From NCBI GenBank assembly GCA_036937835.1, contig CM072869.1, positions 13,103,501 through 13,167,500 on the forward strand: a stretch of 64,000 nucleotides of DNA, in the 5' to 3' direction. Shown here piece after piece: positions 48,491-61,230 of the stretch. Every line of letters begins with the position of its first letter. The stretch's first letter is position 1. Position numbers and translations under genes: made by a program. The notes beneath the pieces were generated by a model. It saw nothing but the letters and a program-made list of their open reading frames with translations. It had not been told where the DNA came from and ran no database searches. This DNA is from Pampus argenteus. Taxonomy: Eukaryota; Chordata; Actinopteri; Scombriformes; Stromateidae.

Positions 48491-50430
48491 GTTATCACTG
48501 ATGTTTTTCACATTATGGAAGTACTGTAACTTAAGTGTGGCTACAGTAAAATGACTCAGTATTTAATAATAGATGCCTGTAGTTTTCTTCCTGTCACAGA
48601 AACATATTGTACTTGATGTTAGCATTTGTTATTTTATTTAAAAGAGACTTTATGGGCAGTTTTATAATTTTTATTTTTTCTCTTGATTCCTCAGAGTACA
48701 TGTGAGCCACAGGCTCCTCTTTCCATGTTTGTGTTGTATCTATATTCCTGGTATGTCCTGTGCTGTGAAAGGACAGTGATAAGACACCTGTGCTCTGGGT
48801 ACGGTACAGATTAAAACAGGGCAGGACTCTGGTATCAGTTTCGGAGCTAACCATGACTGTGTAAAGGCACAGCATGTTTCTGACTGAGAGAATGTGAGCG
48901 TTCATGTTAATGTGTCTGCATTGGAGGGACAGGAAAAACAGATATGGAGAAAGTAGAGACATTATAATGTGGAAAAGAGTCTGGGAAAGGAGTTATGAAT
49001 TGGCGTGTGACTCAGATGCAAAATAGAACAACACAGTTATTCTTATGCTTTTATAATTGGATAAGTGTAACTATAACATGATCCATGTTTGAGAGTGCAG
49101 GCCATCTGTGGGATTAGCTGGTTGATCTGTCCTCTGACCACAGGCACCTGAATGCTTTCTGCTCTGACTCAGACATAAAGGACATGACCAAATGCAATCG
49201 TTTGTTTCTCTTCAGAAACAGTCCCGTTTAGTCCGAGTCGCAGAGAGAAGTATTACTGCCTACACAAATATCTCCCCCTAATGGCCTGCAAATGAATGAA
49301 CCTCCACTTTCTGAGACTAAAAGAATCACACACATTATTGTAAAACAGATTTTTATTGAATGTTCTCTCTCTCTCATTTGTTTTTATTTTACAGATATCA
49401 TGACACTGGAATGCTGATTTCAAGAGCAACCTACGGCACCCAGACTGCCATAAAGCACAATGTCTCAAAAGTGTCCCAACAGCGGCTTCACGGCAGCCAA
49501 TCCACAGCAAACCCAAAGCCAGTGTTAAATATTAAAACAATAACGATAAGAAAAATATCAGGAGATGGAAATCACTAACATTCTGGTCAAACAAAAAGGG
49601 GAGAAACACAGAAATTAAAGATCCTGGACTCTAGAAATAAGATCTTCCACCATCTGTACTTGCTATTCAAATGGATAAGATCATCCCATGAATACCTCCA
49701 ATCTGTAATTAAGACTTACCAGAGTATAGATTATTAATACGTAGGTTGAGTCAAATAGCAAACAGGAAATAAAATATGATGTCCACACCCCTTTAGCACA
49801 TGCCCAGCAATCAGGATGTTGTAAATATTGTACAGAAAACAGATAGGGACATTGATAACAAATATCACTATTGCAAAATAATGTATATAGTCATAGGAAT
49901 CATACCTCTAGTGTGTTTATATATCCATGAGTGTCAAATGCCCATTACTCTTTATTTCTTCTATGCCCAAAAAGATTTAGCACAATGATTAACCAACACT
50001 CTGTATCTCGATAGGAAACATCAACATCTACATAGAACTACATGAGAGGAGGCTGAATAAACAGATTAATTGGGAAGACACAATATTTGCCATGTAGAGC
50101 ACTGTTGCTGGAATCAGATGCATATGCCATACAGTGTATGTCCATTAGATAACCCTGTATTGTTAGCAAGGCAGGTCATTTAAATACAGTTGTGAAAACT
50201 GGAAAAACTTCAGGATTTACAAAAGGCTACAGAGACTAACAGAGAAACTACAACAGATCCCTGAATCCGTCACCATCTTAACTTTGATTAAGTCAGTACA
50301 GTGTATATGAAAACCCCTCCTATACTGTGTTATGTAGTGTGTTTTAGCCCCCCTGTAGTGACGTGACATATCCAGATGGACTTCCGTGGTTTGGCAGCTC
50401 TCCTGTATAGTGCAGTCAGAATATAGTTAC
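48491..50430. other. Interval 3' of wwox, one exon-like acceptor, no gene established
   Basis: AT-rich sequence with one + strand acceptor-like site and a following 60-codon open stretch (49395-49578, listed separately). No other coding signal was seen. Confidence 0.45.
49395..49578 (+). other. Acceptor plus open stretch, phase-compatible with the maf donor
   Basis: A strong pyrimidine tract and CAG (TTTGTTTTTATTTTACAG) precede 61 open codons ending in TAA at 49576-49578. If joined to the maf exon ending in AT, the junction codon becomes ATA (Ile), the same residue that starts the human long-isoform tail, but the following residues do not match that tail. The implied intron is 37.5 kb. More likely a chance frame or a lncRNA exon. 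Confidence 0.18.
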
Positions 50431-50432
50431 TT

Positions 50433-50551
50433 TTTATTCAGTTCATACCTAATTGGACATCAACATGACCCAACATCATTTTTATTTAATTCTTGCTTGG
50501 CTAGTCCCCGACCTCCTCCTCCTCCTCCTCCTCCTCCTCGTCTTCCATCCA
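50433..50551 (-). other. wwox: wwox 3'UTR (proximal part, inferred)
   Basis: On the - strand the sequence just after the stop has a (GAG)n trinucleotide tract (50512-50539) and AATAAA signals at 50486-50481 and 50438-50433. Which signal is used, or whether the UTR runs further, cannot be told. Confidence 0.45.
50512..50539. repeat. (CTC)n / (GAG)n trinucleotide repeat in the wwox 3'UTR
   Basis: About nine uninterrupted units beginning 12 bp past the wwox stop codon on the - strand. Confidence 0.93.
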
Positions 50552-50743
50552 TCAGATGGCCTGTATGCCTGCAGAGCTCTCTGCAACCAGGCGCTCGCTC
50601 AGCTCCCACAGGCTGGCAGCGCTGTTCTGGTCCTGGGCCTGGATGGACGGCAGGCAACGGAAGCAGTTGTTGAAGTACATGCCACCCAACCCCTCCAGCT
50701 CTGGAGCTACGGCACAGTACACCGTGGTGGCTGCCCCTTGTTG
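50552..50743 (-). CDS. wwox: WW domain-containing oxidoreductase, last coding exon (partial gene)
   Basis: WWOX has two WW domains that bind PPxY partners and a short-chain dehydrogenase/reductase domain; it is a tumour suppressor and metabolic and neuronal regulator. This exon encodes the C-terminal 63 residues. It opens QQGAATTVYCAVAPELEGLG, then GMYFNNCFRCLPS, then SLWELSERL, and ends GIQAI-stop. That closely follows the human C-terminus, which also starts a last exon at QQGAATTVYC and has about 62 residues. The acceptor on the - strand reads CACTGTCCACAG|CAACAAGGG, phase 0. The SDR catalytic residues and WW domains are in upstream exons, outside this window. The frame could be read further upstream but that is intron. 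wwox is convergent with maf, as in human 16q23. Confidence 0.95.
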   Translation of the reverse strand, partial: QQGAATTVYCAVAPELEGLGGMYFNNCFRCLPSIQAQDQNSAASLWELSERLVAESSAGIQAI

Positions 50744-50931
50744 CTGTGGACAGTGAAACACACAGAAGGAGACATGAGCTCAGTGGGCGAATAATGAGAC
50801 GACGAGACGGCGTCGGCCTGCAGGAGGGGACAAAATATGGAGAACTCATCTACTGACACACAGACATTAAGACTTGTCCTGTCCAGAGAAAAACAGAGAG
50901 GACTGACCTTATTGCTTTGTCCTCTGTGAGA

Positions 50932-50993
50932 TACACACACGCACACACACACACACACACATACACACATACACACACACACACACACACACA
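50932..50993. repeat. (CA)n microsatellite, interrupted
   Basis: CA units with GC and AT interruptions, 190 bp inside the wwox intron. Confidence 0.95.
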
Positions 50994-51940
50994 TATACAG
51001 TCAAAGAGACAGAAAAAAAGACTCTACATACTGTCTCTCCTTTCAGTCCATTATGACTGGGTCATATTACCATGGGAAGAACAACCCCTTTCTGTACATA
51101 TATTTACATACATATATTTATTTATTTATTTCTCTACTCGGTGTGTACAGGACCTCTGGCTATATGGGACCATGTGAATGCTACAGATGTATAGACTTAC
51201 AGTGGAGAAGGTGAGAACATGGACAAGAAAATTACACCAGCTACTGTTTGGATGGGAATCACCGGGGAAACCACAGCTTTTATCTATATTGTAAGAGAAC
51301 CAGTTTTAATGTCATGGTTATGAATATGTATATTTTCACATGATGTGTATGTATAGTAGTTGTTCAGCCAGGCCTTCAATGTTGAGAATAAGTGTTGGAA
51401 ATGATGCAAGAACAATTCTGTATCTATGTATTTGAATCAGAGGTTGGTTGGTTCACTGGATAAGCATTATTTTCACATACAAGACACAAACACACAGATA
51501 GACACATACTACAAGGCTTTCCTTCTGGCTTTTTCTCAGAAAGTCCTCTCTCATTTTTAGGCGAGTTTAAATCTGAAGATCACTCGTGTCTCAACCCAGT
51601 AAATGACGCTGTTTCATGTCGTCTCAAGCCTGTAAAAAGTAAAACAGTATTTGGATGCAACCTGCTAAATTCCCTAATACACCCTGTCCCAACAGTCAGT
51701 AATTAGTAGGGATATTCTTGGAGGAGCAAGATTTCTGTGACATTTGAAAATGAAAGTTGAAACTGCAGCAGAATAAACACGTCAGAGAGAATTACACACA
51801 TAACCCCAATGCTCAAAGAGGGATCTTTCATGTTGCAGCTCTGGCTAAAAGCTGCTGTGACAGCTTCCCTGCGAACTCCGGGGCTGGAGACGACTTCTAT
51901 ACGGCCACATGAAATGGCTCGCCTCTTTATCTCCCAATGA

Positions 51941-51966
51941 GAGAGAGAGAGAGAGAAAGAGAGAGA
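51941..51966. repeat. (GA)n microsatellite
   Basis: GA units with one AA interruption. Confidence 0.9.
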
Positions 51967-53156
51967 TGGGGAAGGGGGTGCAGAGGGAGTGAGAGGGAAC
52001 ACTGATGTGACGACTAAGGACTAGTGTTTAGCACAGAGCACTGGCACGCACTGAGACAACCCACCATATATGCAGTTCTCAAACATGGCCAAGACACACA
52101 AACATACACATATGCATAATGGAAACAACATTACATGCCAACTATTTGAACAGCTTCCTAAAGCAGCTGTGAGACCAACACACATGAAGATCCATTAAGG
52201 TCCAAAGCGTTTATACGTTCACACGCAAGTACAAAAATATGCACATAAATGCAAATACAAGAAACAAAAAATACACACAAACTAGATTCTAAGAAATCTT
52301 TTTCTCATCAACACACCCAAATCCACCGCCCCCCACACACCCACACACCCACACACACACACAGAGAGAGTTACACACAACCCCCACTAAGCTCTAAGTA
52401 AACTTCTGCCAGGAGGAGCCCTGGTGTGTAACGTCGCAGCAGCAGATTGAGCGTGTTTGAAGTGCAGTGTGATGAGAGAGCTGGTAAACAGCAGATGAAA
52501 AGGCAGCATCTCTCTGTGTGCCGCTGTCTGTCTCACCTGCCAGTGGGGTGATAACTTCATCCACATCACATGTCGCCATATCAAAGAAAGACAAATGCCA
52601 AGCAGTGTCTCAGAGTTACAGGTTCACACACGCTCAGTTTAACTCATCTCCTCTGCTTAGGGCATCTGATTTAGCTCATCTGAAAGCTAAATGCCTTTTA
52701 AACTCCACTGAAGATTTCAGCGCTAGAGGCTCTGACTCGCTGACACCCCCTTGAACTTGGCTGACTCTCAGAGCTGCTCGTTTGTGTCCAGTTACCAAGC
52801 ATTGGTCTCACTATAAACTTTAGATACTGATAAAAAGAACTTTTAAAGTTCATAATCCAGATTTATGTGGCTGAGTTTATTGTGAAGTCTTCAGCTTTTC
52901 TCTTTCAAAACAGCTTCCATTTTTAAAAAAACATTTTGTGGAAAAGCAATAATCTGTTTTTCTGTAGGTTGCAGCAGTCCAGTTAGTGGTGAGTGGAGCA
53001 TTAAGCATTGTTTGTGCTGTGAATCCAGCAATGTGCTTTTTTTATTGGTGTTTAGCTCACCCCCCCTCACCACTTGACCTTGTGACCTCTGTAGAAGATA
53101 AGGCTGATGAGATTAGGCATTAACATGCTCAACCACCCACCACAGCCATCTATCAT

Positions 53157-53184
53157 TGTGTGTTTGTGTGTGTGTGTGTGTGTT
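53157..53184. repeat. (GT)n microsatellite
   Basis: GT units with one TTT interruption. Confidence 0.9.
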
Positions 53185-54983
53185 TGCAGATAGGATGTCA
53201 GGAATATGTGAGGTAGTGCGAAAGACAACAAAGTTACACTTGATACACTTGCATTCATATGTGCATGCCTGAACACAAGCATGTGCCTGCACACATGCAC
53301 GAACAGATACCCACATAATAAATACTTGGGACAATCTACATGAAAGGTAATGTCACTGAGCCAGTGTGCATCATATACATCTCCACTCTAACAGCCATTT
53401 CTAACCCATGTGAAACTGTAGATTACACCTTTAAATTTTGCTGTCTACAAACTGATGGGTTTTACTGTGTTGTCTGTTTTCTAAAACTAAATATGAACCA
53501 TTCCCTTGTGTATAGTACTTTTTAGAGAAACATCTGTGGTGTTTTACCAGAGCTGTGAACTTGGGCTTAATCCATGTTCATTTGCAAAAATTAATACTTA
53601 AGACATTGTGAGGAATCACTGCCAGAAAGCTTGACGTGAGAATTAAAAACAAAACCTGACCAGTTTTGACTGGCGAAATTATCAATAAAAATATAATAAC
53701 ACTACTAATACATGGTTTCCTTTGCTCAACTAGTCATGTTGCAATTTTCTGCAAAATTATGTTTTGCAGGACATTGTAAAGATTTTGCAGTTGTAGAAAA
53801 TAAAGTGAAAATAAATTAAAAATAAATTATTGTGATTACATTTATAATTGTCTGGTCTCTCTGCCTATTGCTGTGCAATTGGCCTGTTCAAAGAGCCAGT
53901 CACATGGTTCCAATTCAGATATTTTATTGATTTTATTCACTCCAAGTCATCTTTGTAAGAGAAAACGGCACAGCATTAGAGTTTCAACTATGAACTTAAC
54001 AAAGCTTTGAACGGAAATACCTGAATTCACTAGACATAGTGTTATGTCATTGATGTGCACAGTCAGCATTCAGTGACCTGAAATAGACCTGACCTGAACT
54101 TTAGACTTCACTTGGATTTTTTCCAAAATAATTAAAAACAGCTCTGCTACTACCACACTGATTTGGAGATGGGAGAAGATGGGACAAGTGAGATGCACCA
54201 AAACCAAGCTAAATCTATAATTACTTTACATACTAAACATAAAACATACACAACAAACAGCATCACAGCAATATTACAAACCAAAGGAACAAGACAGTAC
54301 AAAGTAAGGGCAGATTTTATGGCTTACTTCTGTATATATATATATCCGCTTTTGTGTGAAGTGAAAACATACCAAAATGCTGAGAAAATACTTACAAAAC
54401 ACCCTGCAATAAACTGACTGTAGATAAGCAGCAACTAGCCTGCACTTAGCCTGGAATCACCATTACGGCTCTGGAACTGCTCTGGGATCAGATCCAAGTC
54501 TTCCAATCTCAGTATTGACTCAATACCCAAGGACCTTGTGGACTTACAAAAGAAATGTCCTTGTATAGTATTACGCAATAACCTCCTTATTGAGCGTATT
54601 CAAAAGCAAAAAGGGTGATGTGAGGGAGATGTGATGTTGAATTAACAGTAATGTTTTTTTTTTGCCGTGTTCTGTTCTGTGTCTTCATCATCCAAGTTGT
54701 ATTCAGGCGTAAGAGCTTTCTCTGACCCTATGCATGTAACCCTTCACCCCACATCTGTAGTTATGTCATTGACCTCTCCCTCTGACCTGGATGTAAATAA
54801 ACCCAGTACTGTAGAGCAGTCTGTTTTTGGCCCATCCCTGTACATATGAACTTGTAAATACAAACAGCTATGCATGCTGAAAACCTAGCAATTCTTTCAG
54901 GTACTTTTATAATCCCCAAATTCTCATATGGCATGTGCTGAAAAAAATGAATAATTTAAAAAAGTAGAAAAAAGAAAAGATTT

Positions 54984-55002
54984 AAAAAAAAAAAAAAAAA
55001 AA
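54984..55002. repeat. Poly(A) tract
   Basis: A run of 19 A within an A-rich 60-bp segment. It could mark the 3' end of a retroposed sequence, but no retroposon body was recognised upstream. Confidence 0.85.
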
Positions 55003-57299
55003 GTTTAAAATAAATGAGTTTATAATATTGTCAGGCAATATCCTCTCTTGGACAGTGTGTGTAGAGTCTTCCTGTTTTCTTACTCCTGTGGGTAGTTCTC
55101 TTCCTTTGCCTGTCCTTCCGTGTTTCTGCTCATCATCTGTGTCAGTTGTCGTCAGTTGGCATTTGTACAGCAGTGAGGGTTGAGGCAGAGCAGACAAGAG
55201 TGGGGGAGCATTCACCAGCTAACCTCTGTGATGGCACTCCAATTCAGCAGCAGTGCTAAATGTTGGCAAAGCTATTTATGCCTGGGACACAATGTGAAAA
55301 GTTCAGCTCCTGGCATGAACTACAAATCATTATAGCAGATATGTCCATGCTTGTCATGTGAAGGCCTGCTGGATATGAAGTAGGCCGAGAAAACATTTCT
55401 GGTCAGAACCAAAATTGGTAAACTGTCAGTCACAGAAATCCCATGTGTGATTTGACCTCGTTCATTAAGGTACATTTCTTGCAAATACTATTTACCCTGT
55501 TTTGGATCTGGCTATATTTTAGAAAAAACATTTTTTCCTCATATATAATGGTAAAATACGGATATCCTAACCTGGGGATAAAATATTTTCTACAATCTGA
55601 TGTAATAAGGCTAAATCATATATTTGGAAGATAATTCCTGGCTTGTAGCCCCAGTATAAAGGGATCAGGAGGAAGTGCAGTTTTTTTGCCTCAGCCCTCT
55701 GCCCGGCCTTGTGGACTAACTATCCTGAAAGTGGGATTATGATTCTGTTTCAGGAATGTTTTTGTTTAAAATAGATGGAGGTGTCTGATTTTTAATCTGT
55801 GCTAAAGATATTTTACATTTAATAAATAACCACTGAAATCAAAACCTTGCTCTTCTATCTCTTTCTGTGTGTGTGTGTGTATGTGTGTGTGTGTGTTTGC
55901 CCTCAGCCGTGGTAACCTCTGTGAGCTGACAGCTCCGCTGAGCGTGCCTGGTCCAGCTGTAGAGGGAATCCTGGGTAACGCCATACTCTCAAATAAACAT
56001 GCTGTCCCTCCATTCAGCCTGACCACTCAACCAAGAGGAGAGGAGATTAGCACCTCAAACACCTCAGAGCACACTTCAGAAAGCACCCTGACACTCAGCC
56101 CATGACTATGCTGACTTCTGTCACCTTGACTGGGGTAGGCCAGAGGTCATGTTAGACAAAAGCAAGTAAAGGTGCTGCACATTTTGTCAATTTTCTAGTG
56201 CTATTATAAGAATTTACGTCAAATAATAATACAAAGAAAACAAAACATTAATTCTAGTCTAGTCTACAGTGAATACAGACTAAAGCCTTTACTGAGGTGG
56301 GTGTCATGTTCATAATCTGACAGAGAATGAGCAACTCTCCTCATCATGGGTCTCCCCTGTGATTAAACTGCCCCTGGTCATCTGTGTGTACTAAACTCTT
56401 AATTCATACCCTCCATTAGCCCACAGGCTGATGGCTAATACTCACCTACAGGCAGCATGCTCCCCTGAGGGGCATTAAGGACAGGAATGGAAGGACCAGG
56501 CTCCTCCCTCACTCCTTCCCTTTCCGCTCCTTCATCATGCCTGCTCAATCTTTCTCTGTCTGTCTGCCTTGCCCCCTGCTCCTTCCTCAGCCCCTTCTTT
56601 CCATCAACCCTCTCCAGACCCCTATTCCCCAGCAACTCCATCCCTCCGGCCCTATAACTTACAGGACTGGACATACAGTGCTGCTGTAGCTGAGGTCTCA
56701 CGGGTAAACGGTTGTAGCAGGACCTCTTGGAGGTAAATGGACTTTCTTTCCCCCCCCGAGTCCCAAATCACAGATGAGCTATGTTGACATTCTTTCTTTC
56801 TATATGGAACACAAAGCGGGCGCAATGATGTGGTGGAGGATGAGAAGGCAGAGAGAGAGGAGCAGAGAGATAAACTATGGAGGAGTGACAGGAACAACCC
56901 CCCACACCCATTTCTCACCCCTCACCCTTTCTCTCTGCGGCCCTTGCTTTACCCCTTTTGCGCCAGATAAGATCGACCGAGTGTCAGTCATCAACAGCCT
57001 CCTGTCACACTGTGATTGTTCATCTGTTATATCTGTGTGTGTGTGTGTGTGTGCACACGTGTAGTCCAATGCGACATTGCTGCATACATTTAATGCCTGC
57101 ATGTTTGAGGGAACAATAGAAGAAGGAAGTGAGAAACAAGGTACAGGGAATGCAAAGAACAAGAGGGAGAGGAGGGGAGGCATAAAGACAAGAGGAGGAA
57201 CGAGGAGAGGGGAGTAAGGAAAGCAAGGAGAGGAGATGAGGGAGCTAGGACATGAGGCATCCAAGGGGAAAACGACAGGGAGTCAGAAGGACTTGCGCA

Positions 57300-57620
57300 G
57301 CGACTGTGAAACTATCTCATTTTTATCTTGCGAGAGGACTTCCGAAGTGATCCGCACAACCTAATTATTTTCCCCTAATAAAAGCAACATATGCTAAGAC
57401 AATAAAAGGCCTTATTGGACACCTATTCATTAAAGAGGAGCAGTAAAAGGAGCAGGACTCAGGCACAGGGATTAGCTTTTAAAAGGGCTTTTCTCTGGCT
57501 GAAAATGGCCTTAGTCTTCCTTTAGCACGCCCATATGGGTGCATAGCCCACCATAAAAGATCTGAATTATACATGAAGAGGCATGGCTGCTTTATTGGCT
57601 GTGATCTGCTTTTCACTCTC
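57300..57620. promoter_or_regulatory. Candidate conserved non-coding element in wwox intron
   Basis: A repeat-free block with CACAACCTAATTATTTTCCC, CTAATAAAAGCAACATATGC, CATTAAAGAGG, TTTTAAAAGGGC and CTTTATTGGCTGTGATC. Such blocks inside wwox introns can regulate maf at a distance. Inference. Confidence 0.38.
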
Positions 57621-58088
57621 ACCTGATTGTGTCTGTGCATTATACCTCAAAGTTTGGATGGAATCACTCTTGGATCTTTTGTGCTACGAAATTTTGAGCC
57701 AAGAAATGTTCAAATGTAAAAAAAACATATCGCTAACGTCAACCACTCAGCAGCAATAAGATAACCCATAATTCATAAAAGTCGGTTAAGTTAGTAACAC
57801 ATGGTTGAAATAACGCATGCTGTTGACTCACATCTGACAGTTTGACACAGTGAAGTCATTATTCCATATGGTCAATGTACTGTAAGTGTCAGTATGTTTC
57901 TATTATGAGCAGAGCAATGCTGTCTGTGTGTCGGTATGTGAGTGTGTGATGAGCTGGTGTAATAGGGCCACACACAGGTGTGTATGCTCACCTCCTCACT
58001 GATGCACCAGCTAATTGGTCTCCTGCGGCAACTTGACATATTCACACACTCACAATCTCTCACACACATTCAAGTGTACACCCATCTC

Positions 58089-58090
<2 letters not shown>

Positions 58091-58143
<53 letters not shown>
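58091..58143. repeat. (CA)n microsatellite
   Basis: About 26 uninterrupted CA units. Confidence 0.97.
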
Positions 58144-58146
<3 letters not shown>

Positions 58147-60239
58147 ATGTAGTGTGCAATAATTATATCCACATGTATACAGAGTGTGCAAATATGCACA
58201 CATGTGCAAACACAATCATGCATGCGCCCACATGCACAGGCAGCCCGCAGAGTGTATTTCCAAATGAACTCATTATCACAGTGAAGACTCCAAGTGAAGA
58301 ATGACTGCTCATACTGTACACACCTGTAAAGTACTGTAAAAGAAAAAAAAACAAAACCTATGACCAGAATGGTGTACTGTAAAACACAAGCTATGAAAGA
58401 AAATGTACCAAACACCTTGAAGCTGCCTCTAAATTTCTGAGCGTTATATATCTCCACTTCAGACAAAGCAGGAGCCCCTCAACACACGTAACATAATGCT
58501 TAACATTATCTGTTATGTTAAACAGCAATGATGATAGCAGCTGTCACTCCAACAGCTGACATGCACCCAGCTGTAACAATTACTGAGAATACAATCCTGA
58601 AATTTAACACTGCAACTGGGAAGGAAGCCTGATTGTTCATCAGAGCAGAGATACATTTTCAAATCACACAAAGCAGCAACGGCAAATGTATTTTTTTAGG
58701 CAAATGACTGACATGATTGGAAAAAGAAACTGAACGATTTCAGTTGCAAAATACATGTCTCGTCTCCTCCACAGCTGAATTACCGTATGTTGGGTTTTTT
58801 TTTCCTAAATATTTTGTTTATTTGCTCTCTGAAATGTTGTCCCGTTTAAGCATGTCTTAACCCTAGTTCATCTCACTCTTCAGCTGTGGCAGGAGAAAAA
58901 GAAGGCTGTTCACAATGTCCTGTCCTGCCCATTTACAGTAGCCATTCGCTCCAACTCATTCTCCTACACACCCTTCCCTCATGGTGGAGGTCGAGAGAGG
59001 GATGTTCTGTTTTAAATAAGGAGGCAGCACTGGCCCATTAAACTCTGATAGTAATGATATTAATTTGGCAGGAACGTGTCATTTTCACAGGAGAGCAACT
59101 AGCTGAACTGTCATTACGCACCCACCCACCCACCGACACCCACTCTCACACACACACACACAGGCGAAAGCATGCCGTCTCATTCACACTGTCTCTTACA
59201 CACACTTTCACACAAATGCATCCTCTCACTTTCTCACACAAACCAGGAACATGTCACAGGAAAGCAGCTAGTGGTAACATTATGAGAGAGTCGGAGAGAT
59301 CTGCTAATGGGATAGATTAGTGTGCCCTTGGTCACAACGACTACAATGGAGCGACTGGAGCTGTGACTTATATCCATGTCCCGCCCTACACTCCCTTTTA
59401 CTCTTCTCTACTGCACTTTCTCCTGCCTCTTTTCCTCTGATCTTCTATTCATTCCAGTTTCACATTTTAGTCCATCTCTTGCTATATCCTCCAGGTTCAT
59501 AACTGGGTGCTGGAAACATATCAGTGCAGAAGATGAGCATATGGGCAAGGAGCGGGCAGCAGAACGGTTTGTTTTGCAGCTAGGGTGCAAAGCAGTGACA
59601 CATTATAAGATTTGGGTTTTTTTTCCTCATTATGGATCATTGTAAATGAAGGCTGATGAGAACAGAGGACCTTACAAATCAGTACAGGAAAGAAATAAAC
59701 TAAACTTTTAACTTGTTATAATCACTGTAATCACTGGTGTTTTTTGTTTTTTGCCTACTAATAAATAGTCAGAATGGGTCACTTTACCTTCAAATTTCAT
59801 TAAATCAGTTGCCACCCTACCGCAGTTTCAGAGGCCTTTAGACTATCACAATGAAAATGTATGCACATTCACAGATATGTGAAGTTCAGAGAAACACAAG
59901 AACAAACACACAGTATTTGATTTGTTTACTGTCAGTGTGTATTTGCGTTTTAAGCAGTCGCAACACTCTGCTGCACTTATCAAGCTATGACACTAATAAG
60001 ACATGTCCAGCACCTCACACACACTGTCACATGAACACACATATCTGTGCCCACACACATTAAACCACACAATGACCCTCAAAGCAGTAAAAACACAACG
60101 GGAGGGATGAGCCATTGTATTGTGCAGCGCAAGAAGAAACTGAATGCATTTGCCTGTTTTTTATTGGTATGCTGATCCATGTGTATTCGTGTGTGTATGT
60201 GTGCATGTGAGTCAGAAAGTGTGTTCCAATATGAATGCA

Positions 60240-60264
60240 TGTATGTGTGTGTGTGTGTGTGTGT
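60240..60264. repeat. (GT)n microsatellite
   Basis: About 12 GT units. Confidence 0.9.
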
Positions 60265-60299
60265 TTCTGTGTGTGTCCATGCTGACCCCATCTCGGCAC

Positions 60300-60480
60300 T
60301 CCTGACCGGTTGAATGCAGGCTGCATAAATTAGTGCTGATGCTCTGCGATGTAATTATACTGCTGTCAGGACGGCCCCTCTACTCAAATTCATTTTAATA
60401 AAGTTGGTCTCCAAGGTTACCGACCGGGGGTCACCTTCGGTGTCAGCCCCTATGGATCTCACCCACAGAACACTCTGAAA
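60300..60480. promoter_or_regulatory. Candidate conserved non-coding element in wwox intron
   Basis: A repeat-free, mixed block with GCATAAATTAGTGCTGATGC, CGATGTAATTATACTGC, TTTTAATAAAGTTGG and a GGTTACCGACCGGGGGTCAC segment. Inference from texture. Confidence 0.35.
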
Positions 60481-60521
60481 GTCTGCGGTCTGAGTATGGT
60501 AACACCTTAACACGACAGCTT

Positions 60522-60550
60522 GACCCCCCCCCCCACACACACACACATAC
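60522..60550. repeat. C-run plus (CA)n
   Basis: About 13 consecutive C followed by CA units; the other strand has a G-run. Confidence 0.85.
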
Positions 60551-61160
60551 AAAACACACACATCCACTTACTTACTGAATAGTGAGAGGCAGGTAGCAGA
60601 GGGCAGAGGGAGGAAGCAAGAGTGTTAGAAAAGAAGAGATGGTACAAAGAGAGAAAAAGGAGGACCAAAACTGTGAAAGTGGGAAGGTAGAATAATAAAT
60701 GTAGGAGAAGGAGGAAAGAGAGAGGTGGGAGGGTGAAAAGAGAGGTGGGAATGAATAAAAATTAGACAAACAGTAAAAAGAGAGGGGGGGGGGACAAGGG
60801 TAGAGGGACAAGGAGAGGGCGAAGGAGTGTCTCTCTTGGGCAGATGGTGGGGTGTATTCTCATTTGTCCTGCTACAGTGTGTGTGTGCTAACACTAACCT
60901 CCAGGGCAGAGCTGCAGCAAAGAACACGCTCTCAATTAGCCAATAACACAGACCTGCGCATGCAGCCGGGAGAGGGAGACGCACTGGTCTGCCTCCACAC
61001 ACCAAAGAGTTAAACGTACGGGAGCAGCAGACACTGCTGCAATATCAGCTGAATGAAGAACTATATAAAATCAATTTTGGTTAAGTTTCTAATTTCTTTA
61101 GATACCATTAAGATTACTGGATGGTCCAGTAGTATGTGCTTGAGCTTAATGACAGTGGAG

Positions 61161-61230
61161 TAGGGCTGCAACTCACGATTATTTTCATTATTAGTTGTTT
61201 GCTCTATAAAATTATAAAAAGATTAATAGT
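61161..61230 (+). mobile_element. Teleost hAT-like non-autonomous repeat, 5' end fragment
   Basis: TAGGGCTGCAACTCACGATT and then ATTTTCATTATTAGTTGTTT, then GCTCTATAAAAT, match from memory the start of a very abundant fish repeat (GGGCTGCAACTAACGATTATTTT...TTAGTTGTTTGGTCTATAAAAT), with the internal CGATTAATC portion deleted. Similarity fades after about 61230. No transposase is encoded. Confidence 0.7.

Noticed and set aside
50460..50849. 129-codon - strand frame over the wwox exon
   Set aside because: It is a different frame from the one encoding the WWOX C-terminus and runs through the splice acceptor and the GAG repeat, so it is a shadow.
58050..58466. 138-codon open frame on the - strand
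   Set aside because: It is largely a Cys-Val run from a CA tract plus hydrophobic filler, with no recognisable protein.
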